From NCBI GenBank assembly GCA_914767715.1, contig OU612071.1, positions 24,115,681 to 24,179,680 of the forward strand: a stretch of DNA of 64,000 bases, written 5' to 3'. Source of the stretch: Membranipora membranacea. Its lineage: Eukaryota; Bryozoa; Gymnolaemata; Cheilostomatida; Membraniporidae. The number at the start of each line of letters is the position of its first letter. Positions within the stretch are counted from its first letter, which is position 1. A program made the translations under genes and the position numbers. Below the pieces are notes generated by a model. The model searched no databases. It was given only the letters and a program-made list of their open reading frames with translations, and was not told the origin of the DNA. Shown piece after piece: positions 50,329 to 61,254 of this stretch.

Positions 50329-50819
50329 ACTAAGAATATAATAGTATTATCCAAGTGATGCCTAGTAGTCGTCTGGTGATACTAGTATTTATTTATTTAT
50401 AGAGATTTTCTTAAAAGTGTATAGATAACAAAAGGTAACTTGTTGACCTCTGAAAACAGAAAAAAACATATCAAGCTTACTACCAAAGTTAAACACAATA
50501 TTCACAGTATAATTCACCTCTTGTCACAATGATTGTCTTTGACTTTGAGAGAGAAGAGAGTGTAATAACAGGTTATAATCCGACAGATTGTACCAACAAA
50601 CAATAAGTGAATATGTGTTAAGTGTTAGTTCAACCTTATTTTAAAACTAGTCAGCCACATCCATGTGAATTTCTCAACACTATGACAGAGAGACGACTGC
50701 TCTTTTGATTATGAACAAATCTCCTGGGGTGCGTCACATCCGGTGCTTTATCACCGTGGTTACAAGTAAACTTTTTGACGGATGACATCCGGCTGGTTCC
50801 CAAGGTGAAATGATGGCCA

Positions 50820-51005
50820 TAACTCCAAAACTTCAGGACCCCACAACTTCAGTTTGTTGTGATTTCACAGGCTGTATCTTGCTCACATGACAAATCAAGT
50901 CCTGAAAAAGAATCATAAATTAATTAACCTGCCCTCAAACAAAGTCTTTAAGTGGGACAGTATTGAATGCTATTGGCCTGTCTAGGTAGTATATTAAGTC
51001 TATGA
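50820..51005. repeat. Right TIR of the large transposon
   Basis: Reverse complement of 34,696-34,765 plus 37,817-about 37,930. It keeps the uninterrupted CTTTAAGTGGGAC, that is, the empty site into which the nested element jumped in the left copy. Confidence 0.8.
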
Positions 51006-51011
51006 TTAATA

Positions 51012-52237
51012 CTAATGAAAACCGTGTGAGCCCTCTTTCTTTCACCCTTTCTAGATATGTAGTTAGGGCACTGAGATCATTGCATTGGGAGCCGGATTCT
51101 AACATTTTGCCAAATTAAAAAATAACACATCATTTAAAAACCTGGTTTTCGCACAAAATTGCAGGTGAGTATAAACAAAAAACGGGAAGGATGGGACGTA
51201 GGCTATCAATTCTTCACTGAACAGTGTCATAGTGCTACGATTGCTCACAAGATATGGAGCAATGGCACCTTATAATCTAATCTGAAAATATACCGAAAGC
51301 GCTGCAGTTAAATCTATGATAAAAAAAGATTTGCCAGCCGTTGGTGAAGCATTTTTTTGACAGGAATATTTACTATCAAATCCCCATTTGAAGGCTATGC
51401 AAGGAAAACTTTGATGTGTTTTACTGAATTTTATAGCTGGTTTCTTGGAATGAAAACACTCGGGCTATAGGTTTGATCAGCACATAACGCCAGCAAATTT
51501 GTAACTAAAAGGATCAGTCCAGATAATGAGATGTGACAGGGAGGGTGGAATATAGGGATGAGATGACTTGATGTTGCGAGATGGAAGTTCTAGACAATTG
51601 GTTGCATGAGAGTTGCCCACCTAAACCTGCACAAATGGTTCCCATGATACACTAGTTTGAATCTTCTCTGAGAGACCAAATACAGAAAATTAATGATGAT
51701 ACTACCATGGAAAAAACTGAAACTCCCTGATATTACCACCACCAACCAACAAAAAAGAAAGGAGTAAACTGCTTGGACTTGTATGAGCGTAGTATGAGTA
51801 GTAGAGTAGTAGTGTACAAAATAAATAGCATTTTATTTTACCGGAGAGCTACAACAAATTGATTCAATCAAGTCCATTCACAGCTGTTCTAATTTCATTC
51901 TTCTTGTTGTGAAGCTGAGTTGGCTCATCATCTCTTCCTCGTGGTCTTATGTGTCTGTGAAGTTACTGATTGGGGGATTGGTGCCACTGCCTGCAGTTCA
52001 GAGAGTTGACTACTAGCAAAATCTATTACTAACTCAGTGTTCCCCAACACATATTCGTAATCAGTAGGCAGTTATTGAACAGGCCAATAAGAAAAAAGTA
52101 AGATGTAATCAAGGAGTCTGTACCTCCCTGCTGTAACGGTCAATCATAACAAAGCCTGTGAAAATGAGAGCAACTCTTCATTTTTGAAGGTTTTAACGTG
52201 AGAGTGCAATTCCGAACCGGTTACCTTATTACCCTGG
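51012..52237. other. Non-coding interval
   Basis: No gene or repeat boundary recognised; AT-rich sequence outside the large transposon. Confidence 0.4.
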
Positions 52238-52559
52238 AGTGAGAATTATGATAGCAGCTGGACAAGTCTTAAAAACGTCTCAATTTATTCTGATGGGCTC
52301 TATGGGCGATATTAATTAATATCCTGACAAAATTTAGTACACAGGTAGAGTTTATCGACTCCACTGAATTTAATGCACTAGACACATCTCAATTTTGAAT
52401 TTAGATTTAATTCAAGGCTATTATAATACACAGTCTATTTAAATCATCGTATATGTGTACTAAATCTTGTCAGGATATTAATTGATATCGCCCATACAGC
52501 CCATCAGAATAAATTGAGACATCATTAATATTTGTCCAGCTGCTATCATAATTCTCACT
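52238..52559. mobile_element. MITE with about 104-bp inverted arms
   Basis: Arms 52,238-52,345 and 52,455-52,559 start AGTGAGAATTATGATAGCAG and include CTCAATTTATTCTGATGGGC and ATATCCTGACAA, with a handful of mismatches and about 110 bp of loop. There is no coding capacity and no obvious target duplication, so the superfamily is undetermined. Confidence 0.75.
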
Positions 52560-52629
52560 TATGAATCGCTATGCTCGGTACCAAGATCTGTACATATCAA
52601 AAGTCAAAGTCAAAAGTCAAAGTCAAAAG

Positions 52630-54060
52630 TATTGATTGATTGATTGATTGTATTCTATCACTAACATAAAATAATATATTGCGAGATAAGGGTGTTCATA
52701 CTGAAAAGGAGCCAGCACATACAAGGAAAAATAAGTTTAAACACTGATGGATGATTAAAAGAGAATATCAATTAAAACAATTATCGATAACATGCCTCAA
52801 AAAACAGTCTTTACCAAGGGCACTTCTGTGTTTAATTGTTCGATACCTGCCTGAGGGGCATTTAGCAAGAAATTTGTTCATAAAGTGGACATCGTCATGG
52901 ATATATCGGAGGGCAAGTGTTTTGGTACGCTTAGTCATAAGGCTGTCGAGATCATCTACTTGGAGTTTGAGCTTTGAGGCCTGATCAAAAAACTTGCTCA
53001 AACGTTTCTTGTCTTTAGCAAAAATAGTAGTGTATAATATTGGTAAACAATAGGTGAGCAGGGAAACAATATAACTTTTAAATAACATAGTAGCAAGGGG
53101 TATGGTGCTAAGATGTACTAACTCCCTGACAAATACATACACTGCTCAGCTTTACTCATGACAGACTGAATGTGTTCTTCAACGCGCAGCTTTTGATCTA
53201 ACATAATACCAAGATAAGTGACTTTGTCACACATAATAATGCTTTCACCATTTAAAACAATAGGAGGGGTATGGGGCTTAGTTCGTTGAGTAGAAAATAA
53301 TATTTCCTGAGTTTTGCTGGCATTCAATAAAAGATTATAATCAGAGCATTGCTTAGAAATCCTGTCTATCTCGTTAAAGTATGAGTCTAGATCTTGTTGA
53401 TTGGAAATGCAGCCAATGATACAGGTGTCATCAGCATACTTGATTATGGTAACATTGCTCAATTCAGATGTAATCCGGTCCGTTTATATGGAAAACAAAA
53501 GAGGACTTAAAACGGAGCCTTGAGGTGTACCAGTGTTTGTCCTGATGGGTCGAGATAGATTGCCGTCTACCATAGTTTTTTGTTCTCTGTCACTGAGAAA
53601 GCTAGATATCCACTCAGTGACTGCAGAGTCAAGGTGCTGGAGTTGTGAAATGAGACTGGAGACATTGATTGTATTGAAGGCTGACGAAAAGTCTAGAAAT
53701 AAGCATCATGCATAATTGGTGGCTAGTTTGTCTATGAAAGTGGTTACTGTGGTAGTCAAGCAGAGAATGGCATCTTGTGTAGAACGGTCTGATCTATATG
53801 CAAATTGATGCCTGTCCAAAGGCGTATGAGAGATAACATATTGTACATATTGATCTTGCACAGGCAGCTGGTTAAAGCGATGGGTCTATATTGTTTCAGT
53901 TCTTGTGGATTTTTTACTTTAGGTAGTGGTTTTATAATAGCGGAATGGAGTTGGTGTTGGAGTTGTCTTTGCTGATATGGAGGAGTTGAATAATCTGGTG
54001 ATAGCTGGAGCGAGTTGATAGCAACATAATTTCATCACTTTTATGAATTATGCCATCGCG
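52630..54060 (-). pseudogene. LINE reverse transcriptase remnant
   Basis: 5'-truncated non-LTR reverse transcriptase on the minus strand. In order: a KPLPKVKNPQELKQYRPIAL block (about 53,950-53,890), a badly broken middle, TPQGSVLSPLLFSI then an in-frame TAA (about 53,495), the catalytic YADDTCIIG box (about 53,430), LNASKT, VTYLGIMLD and a thumb-like C-terminal region to 52,768. Frameshifts near 53,130 and stops show decay. The 3' side ends near a short (ATTG)n run at about 52,632-52,655, as in many CR1/L2/jockey-type elements. The clade is a guess. Confidence 0.75.
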
Positions 54061-54629
54061 TGAAATTTTAGACAGCCCTTGACTACACAATTGTGACTAC
54101 TGAAGAGTCAAGTGGATGTGATTACCAGTGAGCAAAATACATGTATAAAATATTTATATAATGTTGTACGATACTCCGACAATTTGTGTTGATGGCAGTT
54201 TTCCGGTTTTATTAAGACACGACTACTCCATTCAAAATGTCGCTAGCAACTGATCTTTATAAAAAATGCTACCCGCTTATAAAATTTTCACAGAACAACT
54301 TTACATTACAGAAAGATCTGGCAGGATTTAATTAATGATGCTCATTCAAGGATGGTACATGACCTAGATATGACACTCAAACAGGAGAATGAGCTTCCCA
54401 ATTAAGTGATGATAAATGATAAATGATGAATGATAAAGCGATGATAAATAACCCAATGCCGATGATAAAGATTATATTAGGAAGTTATCAAGTAGCTTAA
54501 TCTGTAATGCACAGTAACATTGAACAACCAACCACCAGTGGTGGATAATGTGGCATACAGGTACAAGGGTACCTGTATGTCACATATGCTCCCCCCTGGA
54601 GGCGATTGTCCTCAATCGCTAAATTCAAA

Positions 54630-54905
54630 GATGGTACATGATGGTGCACATAACACTCAAAACAGGATATTGAACTTCCTGATTAAACATGACAATAACT
54701 AACATAAATGATGATAATAGGCAATTAGGAAGCTATCTAGTATCACAATCCATCATACATAGCAAAGCGGAGATTTAATCAAAGCGCACTGCACAGCAAC
54801 AATGAACAACCAACCGCCAGTGGTGGATAATGTGGCATACAGGTACAGGGGTCCCTGTTTGTCACATATGCTCCCCCCTGGAGGCGATTGTCCTCAATGG
54901 CTAAA
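54630..54905 (-). repeat. Extra truncated LTR plus polypurine tract
   Basis: A third partial LTR copy: GCCACATTATCCACCACTGG and TGTGACAAACAGGGACCCC occur again on the minus strand, preceded by a second AGGGGGGAGCATA tract near 54,880. The order suggests recombination between two element copies. Confidence 0.7.
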
Positions 54906-55487
54906 TAGAAAGCAGTCACAATTTAGGATGATAACAGATCACAGCTAACAAATATAAGAAACAGAATTTATAAGAAAATGCAAAAACAGAATACGTTCTC
55001 AAAGACAAAAATTTCATATACCTGTACAAAAGCGTTTCATTCTGACATACCAAACAATTACATATTTCCCTTCCAAAGCTGAAGAGCCTCAAATTTGCTT
55101 CAGGTTCATAAAATAAAAACTAATCACTTTGTTCCTCTGTCACTCAATATCCTCAATATAGCCTAAGAACCCTAGCTTTGCTTAGGTCCTACGAACAGTT
55201 GAACGTATAAGATATAATCAGCAGCGGTTGTTGGAATGTTACTCCCATGCAGAAATATAATCGCCAGTGTCGAAGAGAGCGGATTGCGCTCGGCTTGTGT
55301 TACACTGCTGTTGTGACATATTCGTCGGCGTAGGATGTTCTTAATTGATATCTATGGTATGTGATAGTTGCTTTTCTCTCACAGCATGCATGAAAGTGAC
55401 GATGCTATGAGAATGGTTTGTGGTTTATAGATTCTACAGCATACCTTTTAGAATACACTTCAGGTCTTTTGATCACCATATACGTTG

Positions 55488-55590
55488 GTTTGGTAGTTGA
55501 ATGATCTCTCTATCGTTGGTTTGGTAGTTGAGCGATCTACTTATGCGTTGGTTTGGTAGTTGATCGATAACCTTATACTTTGGTTTGGTA
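55488..55590. repeat. Tandem repeat, about 32-bp period, 3-4 units
   Basis: CGTTGGTTTGGTAGTTGA recurs with spacers of about 14 bp. It lies in the internal region of the deleted LTR element. Confidence 0.8.
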
Positions 55591-56359
55591 GATGACTCTA
55601 GTTCAGCTGATCAATCAGAGAAGATCTTTGATTATGCCAACATGCTCATGTTTTGTGGAGTATAAGTTAAATTTTGTGTTTTTTAAGTTGTCTGCAGCAT
55701 ACACATTCTCCGTATTACTTGGACTGACTGCCAGCTTTTTTCTATTTTTTTTTAGTTGCTCCTTTTACTTTTTGATGTTTCTTCCTTTCTCCTGTCTATT
55801 TGATTACAGCAGCATCAGTCTCACTCTGAAGGCATGAGTCCGAACCATCGGGGCACCACTTGTACGATACTCCGACAATTTGTGTTGTTGGCAGTTTTCC
55901 GGTTTTATTCAGACACGACTATACATGACCCTAGCAGCAAGCTGCCAGGCAAATTCCAAATTGCGACTACTCCATTCAAAATGTCGCTAGCAACTGATCT
56001 TTATAAAAAATGCTACCAGCTTATAAAATTTACACAGTACAACTTTACATTACAGAAAGATCTGGCAGGATTTATTTAATGATGCTCATTCAAGGATGGT
56101 ACATGACCTAGACATGACACTCAAAACAGGAGATTGAGCTTCCCAATTAGTGATGATAAATGATAAATGATTAATGATAAAGCGATGATAAATAACCCAA
56201 TGACGATGGTGAAGAGTATATTAGGAAATTATCAAGTAGCTTAATCTGTAATGCACAGTAACTTTGAACAACCAACCGCCAGTGGTGGATAATGTGGCAT
56301 ACAGGTACAGGGGTACCTGTATGTCACAAGGTTAAACATATTAAAAGGTGTTCTAAACA

Positions 56360-57080
56360 ATCTGACCTGACTGTCTCTGCATCCGTATCCTGATTTTTTT
56401 TATCCTTGTTATTTCTAATGTCAGATGAGTGCTGATATAAGCACTGATAGCACAGATATAGCTGCTATCACCCAGAATTACACAGCAATACCAGTTATAT
56501 TATATTATACAATCGATGAATTCACCCAATTTGTCACTTAAAATCTAATCTCAATATACACACGTCTACACAGAATAACGTTCTGAATACTACTCTTTCA
56601 CTTGACAGTCTAAAATACTACCGAATAGGACAACGGTCCTGATGCTAATCTGTGTTAATGCTAACCTAACAGTCTAAAATACTGCTGTATAAGACAATGG
56701 TCCTTATGCTACTCCGTCTTAATGCTAACTTAACAGTCTAAAATACTACTGTATAAGACAACGGTCCTGATGCTACTGCCTGAAGCTGTGGCTGTTGCCT
56801 ATATTGGTGTGCTCAATGGTGTATGCATGATGCAGCTTTGGCAGGCAGTTTCACTTTGACGATGATATTATTGTTGTGCAAGCAGGTAGTTTCACTTTGA
56901 TGATATAAGTGTTGCGCAAGCAGGTTCAGCTGGTGCAAGTATTACTGAAGTTGGTGGTAACTTGTAGTTGTATTCTCTTTCTTCTTTTACTAGGAGCGAT
57001 GGTAGCAGTATTGTGCTGTACTGGGTTTGATAATGCTTGTGCTGTAAACAGGGTTTGATAGTGTTCGGCATTAGTTGTGT
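56360..57080. repeat. Dispersed repeat, intact copy
   Basis: It shares TGAGTGCTGAT, CACGTCT(A/G)CACAGAAT, CTTGACAGTCTAAA, GACAACGGTCCTGATGCTA and CATGATGCAGCTTT with 59,130-59,227 plus 62,958-63,390. Inside it the segment around CAGTCTAAAATACTAC is repeated about 2.7 times with a period near 70 bp (56,600-56,780). No coding content is seen. Confidence 0.7.
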
Positions 57081-57436
57081 AGTATGATATTATTTCAATT
57101 CTCTCACCTTTCATAAAGTCAGTTGCTCTGGAGTTCAGGTCATCATATATTGTGGAAGGTGGAAACGCAATAATAAGCTGATGCTAAAAATAGAAAGCTC
57201 CGCAAACCAGGGTTAATTTAAAAATGTAATAAAACACCATTAAGTGTTGTGCTCATCTAAAAATCCTATCTACTGATAGGTTGTTAATCCTGCTGTGTAT
57301 ATTAAACTCAAAGTTAGTTTCATAATAAAATCCTGACACCTTAAAATCAAAATTATAATGTAAAATCATTAATATTTGTATGGATTATAAACTGGTACAT
57401 CACCTTGTGGTTCAAAATGAGGTCATTGTTTTTAGA

Positions 57437-57590
57437 TGGTTCATGTCATATGATTTGTCCGAAATAACAATTAAAAAGCAAAAAAATTATGGAACTTTGA
57501 CCGTTTCTGGATGGTTCCTGTCATGGGATTTGTCTGTAACAATGATTATAAAAAGCAAGCATTATTGAACTTTGAATCGTTTTTAAGATG
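57437..57590. repeat. Two-unit tandem duplication, about 74 bp
   Basis: ATGGTTC(A/C)TGTCAT(A/G)(T/G)GATTTGTC begins each unit (57,437 and 57,510), each followed by AATTA(A/T)AAAGCAA-like sequence and GAACTTTGA. Confidence 0.6.
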
Positions 57591-57927
57591 GGTCCTGCCA
57601 AGATGTGGAAAGGAATTTTACAAAGTCTGCAGCTTTTGCTGCAAATTATTAGATGGTACCCTTGAGAATATATTCATGTGTGACAATGAGAGTGGCATTC
57701 TCCTTGCATACATATTTCCTCAAAATGAGCTCTGCAATCAGAGTTTCAGAGTTATCTAGCAAATGTAACTATCATTCAACAATATTATCATTTTCATTAC
57801 CTTGGTTTGAATTACCTTTTGTCTGCTGACAACACCCTAATAATGAGTAAAGTGTTTACCTTCAATGTGTGGATTGAAAATGAAAATGTCTGGAAATGTT
57901 TAGTTTACCCATTGTATATTATTATGA

Positions 57928-58860
57928 TCAACAATTCACATAAATCAATTTTGGTGGGTTGAGACTGTCAAAGTTTTGTGTTGTACTGTAGCCTATACAT
58001 GAATGTATAGCTTTAGGATTTTTGAGAGCAGATTCTAAAACATTTACATTCAAAGATTTACCATGATAACCCATCAGAGTGTTGTGTATGCATCTCATGA
58101 AGTGCAGTCTCAAGCTCACTATGATCTCTTCTTCTTTCCTTGCATTCTCATATTTATACCTGTAGCTACCCTGAAGTCTGATTAGATCTCCCCTTAGAAA
58201 CACGGAGTGGGGAATGTAGTGATGACAAATCAGGTTTTCCATCCTCACTTTTTCTAATAGAACAGGAAAGTACATGTGACTTGTTGAAAAGAGCCAATGG
58301 TTTGGAAATATTATGAGTCACCTATACCACTCTCTTTACAGCTGACGTGGTGGAATTCTGAAGCATTTCAGCATCCCTATATAAAACAGCACACCGATTG
58401 GTAATCTCAGTATGAGTCATCATAAGATCATGCTCAAAGAAAAGATTTAACATAATACATTTACCCTGTTCTCTCTTGACACAGTTGTCATACAGGGATC
58501 CTTGTGATATTTCGTATTTACATTTCCCGTAAACAGCTCAAACTCACTGGTGACATGATGGAGGCCACATGTCATGGCTATGTCTTGAGCGATTGGGATA
58601 ATTATCCCAGGTTCATAATTGTGTACTGCACTTATCTTAAACAAAAGCTTGCCAATATCGCTACACTCATCCACTGATAAAAAAAAATCTCAATTTACGG
58701 GAGTAATAGAAATAAATCTATTCGGCAGAAATTAATACAACAGGGCAATTAATGCAATGACTGTAGCTAGTAATAGCTCAAGTAGACATTCACTTGTCAA
58801 GTGGTTTCAGATTCACATGAGATGCTATAAAAGCACCAACACGGCCATCATCAAATATAT
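57928..58860 (-). pseudogene. Unidentified decayed coding block
   Basis: Four minus-strand segments look coding. About 58,851-58,783 encodes a short piece beginning IFDDGRVGAF. From 58,670 to about 58,460 a segment beginning DECSDIGKLLFKISAVHNYE is preceded by a good acceptor and followed by GTAAAT. About 58,433-58,341 contains MMTHTEITNRCAVLYRDAE. About 58,238-58,056 starts KVRMENLICHHYIPHSVFLR and ends before GTAAAT. The gaps are too short for typical introns and some phases clash, so the block is probably a frameshifted gene or transposon protein. I do not recognise the family. Amino-acid composition and conserved-looking charge patterns are the only support. Confidence 0.35.
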
Positions 58861-59054
58861 TCTGCACTTATATGTGTATGTAGGTTAATTGCTGACTACA
58901 CAATCAAGACCACCGTATTGTCAGAAGGATATAATTTTTACTATTTCGTCAACCAGACAAGCAAAAATGTTTAATATGATTTAATATAAATTTATTGAGA
59001 TACCATGACTATTTAAAATTAAATGAAAATAAAAGGAACTATTTGTATTGATTT

Positions 59055-59120
59055 TTATATATATATATATATATATATCAATACAAATAGTTTTTTTTAT
59101 TTTCATATATATATATATTG
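59055..59120. repeat. (TA)n microsatellite flanked by short inverted sequence
   Basis: An AT run of about 24 bp lies between ACTATTTGTATTGATTTTTAT and its near reverse complement, with a second short (AT)n after it. Confidence 0.8.
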
Positions 59121-59129
59121 CCCTCTAAA

Positions 59130-59227
59130 TTGTCTGACCTGAAGTTTCCTTACCCTTATCCTTGTTATATAAATGTTTGATGAGTGCTGATCTATATATT
59201 TAGCACTGATGTAGCTGATGTTACACG
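59130..59227. repeat. Dispersed repeat, left fragment interrupted by LINE
   Basis: Matches the start of the intact copy at 56,370-56,480 and stops at the LINE target duplication GATGTTACACG. Confidence 0.65.
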
Positions 59228-59871
59228 CAATATTTGAAAAATGATCGTTCAGAGAATTTTGATAATGAGACAATGTTGATGTGGTCTTCAATAGCCAATC
59301 CAGCTCATACCCATTCATGACACGTTTTAGTTGTTGTACATTACTATTACATTATTACTGTCGGGGCATCCCTGCTGGATTAATAACCCAGTGAAGGGCG
59401 GATGAGTCTCACACAGACCAACGGCCACTCCCTGCAACTGCTTACAGCTCCAGTCGTCAAGGTATCCTTGCCATTGGACCCAGTTGTCAGCAGCCAAGCC
59501 AGTGGGGCTTTGGGGTGCATCTTAGTTCCACTATAATCCAGGCACAGCTTCTGCTTGCACCGGACGACAAAAGTGCTGCGGCGACTGGGGAATGGTGACG
59601 GGAACAGGGTTGTGAAGCCTGGGAGTTCTTAGCCATGAACCGGCACGTAGGCGGTGAGGGTTTATTCAATTGCTATGCTCTTTGATTTGGGACAGAAGAG
59701 TAGTTCGGTAGTTGTTCTCATGACTTAGCAGTCCTGTCTAGTATCCACTCTGCTCACCTCAATCAGAGGAAGGGGCTAGAAAAGGTGCCCTATACATAGT
59801 CTGTTCCCATTACCGCCCGGCTGTAATACCGCATTCAGAGGGCTCACCATTCAGCGGTAGAAAACATGAAT

Positions 59872-60577
59872 TGATACTGGGAACATGGAATGTATGCACG
59901 ATGATGGACAATAAGTAAAGTGAACGCCCTGAAAGACGCACTGCATTTGTTGCCCGAGAGCTACGGCGGCTCAACATAGACATTGCTGCTCTGCAGGAGA
60001 CGAGAATCGCCGATGAAGGACAGTTGGCAGAAGTGGGAGGTGGCTATACTTTCTTCTGGAAAGGAAAGAGTGCTGCAGATCAAAGGATTCACGGAGTCGG
60101 CTTCGCCATCAAGAATGAGATACTGAGAACAATGGACCATCTGCCGATTGGTATAAACGAACGTCTGATGACTCTGCAGATTGAACTTGACAAGAACAGG
60201 AAAGCAACGCTGATTTGTGCATATGCCCGACACTTATGGCAGAGAATGAACAGAAAGAAGAGTTCTACTCAGAGCTGGACACGCTGACCAGACCAACACC
60301 AAGAAACAGTAAGCTTATACTGCTTGGAGATTTCAATGCAAGAGTTGGTAAGGATACTGACACTTGGAATGGGGTTATCGGGAAAGATGGAGTCGGAAAT
60401 GCCAACCAGAATGGCCACATGCTTCTCACCAAATGTGCAGAACATCAGCTGGTGATCACCAATACACTTTTCAGACAGAAGAACCGTAATAAGACATCAT
60501 GGCGGCACCCACGCTCTGGACACTGGCACCTAATAGATTATGTCATTACTAGAAAAGACAACCTCAGTGATGTGTAG
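59872..60577 (+). pseudogene. LINE apurinic-type endonuclease domain, broken
   Basis: It starts LGTWNVCTMMDNK followed by a stop (about 59,918). Then RELRRLNIDIAALQETRI gives the catalytic QETR/E box, HGVGFAIKN lies in the middle, LLGDFNARVGKD (60,322-60,357) is the Asn/Asp-bearing D-F-N motif, and SGHWHLIDYVITRK carries the terminal His/Asp region. Two frames are needed (60,024-60,287 and 60,215-60,577), so at least one frameshift lies near 60,230. In the live element this domain nicks target DNA. Confidence 0.85.
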
Positions 60578-61254
60578 ATGTCCAAGGCCATGGCTTGCTC
60601 AGATGCGTGTTGGACTGATCACAGGTTGATCAGGTCAATCATGTCATTCACGTTAAAGCCAAAATACAGAAAAACGAAACCAAATACCAGACCAAAGTAT
60701 AGACTTGACCGCCTCGACCAGCCTGATGTTCTTTGTGATCTCCAGGAGAAAATACGGGACTCAATCCAAGCTGCCGAAGAGACGCAAGATGTTACAACAT
60801 ACTGGAACAACCTGAAAGAAGCCATCACAACAAGCTGTGATGAAACACTCGGAAAAACGTGCTGCCTTCCAAACGTGGCAAGACGATTTTAGAAACAAGA
60901 CAAAGAAAACAGACTACCATCAAATCAGATCTACAGTTCAACGTCATGTCAGAGAGTTGAAGAACAAATGGTGGACAGACAAAGCAAGCGAACTACAGAA
61001 ACTGGCTGATCAGAATAAGAGTAGGGAGTTCTTTGCTGCGACAAGGAAACTGTATGGACCAACCACCCATGGAGTTAGACCCGTCATGGACAAGGAAGGT
61101 GTCCTGCACAAGGAAAATGACAAGATCAGTGAATGCTGGAAAGATCACTTTGATAGCCTGCTCAACCAAAACCCACATGTTGAGGATAACTTCTTCATAA
61201 TATGCAGAAATACCCCGCTACAAGGAGCTATCAGATGAACCTACCATAGACGAA
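60578..61254 (+). pseudogene. LINE linker region between endonuclease and RT, broken
   Basis: Three overlapping frames encode the lysine-rich region between the domains (DHRLIRSIMSF at the end of the endonuclease; RHVRELKNKWWTDKASELQ; FFAATRKLYGPTTHGVRPV). The overlap at 60,837-60,892 marks a frameshift, and a stop near 61,238 separates it from the RT. Confidence 0.75.

Larger units (their letters stand above)
34696..51005. mobile_element. Large THAP-DDE DNA transposon with ballast-domain gene
   Basis: Inverted ends define the unit. The left end reads CCATAGACTTAATATACTAC and continues CTAGACAGG; the right end, inward, starts TCATAGACTTAATATACTAC, CTAGACAGG. Similarity runs on through GTCCCACTTAAAGACT, TTTGAGGG(T/C)AGGTTAATTA and CATGTGAGCAAGATACAGC, so the ends are imperfect TIRs of roughly 190 bp (left arm split by a nested insertion at 34,766-37,812). 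Flanks carry TTAATA on both sides (34,690-34,695; 51,006-51,011), read either as a 6-bp duplication or as TTAA. Inside are a minus-strand 13-exon transposase (49,810-40,728) and a plus-strand 3-exon ballast-domain gene (38,257-39,956), convergent, with a minisatellite between. Without the nested element the unit is about 13.3 kb. Both boundaries and the single-unit interpretation rest on the matching ends. Confidence 0.8.
54165..56328 (-). mobile_element. Internally deleted LTR retrotransposon
   Basis: Two LTRs read on the minus strand from TGTGACATACAGGTACC to GTATCGTACA: 5' LTR at 56,328-55,861 and 3' LTR at 54,584-54,165. Just inside the 5' LTR is a primer-binding site, TGGTGCCCCGATGGTTCGGA (from 55,858 down), complementary to a tRNA 3' end. 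Just outside the 3' LTR is the polypurine tract AGGGGGGAGCATA. The internal region (about 1.28 kb) has no gag, protease, RT or integrase. It contains a 4-unit tandem repeat and an extra truncated LTR with its own polypurine tract (about 54,630-54,905). It could only move with proteins supplied in trans. No flanking target duplication was visible. Confidence 0.8.
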
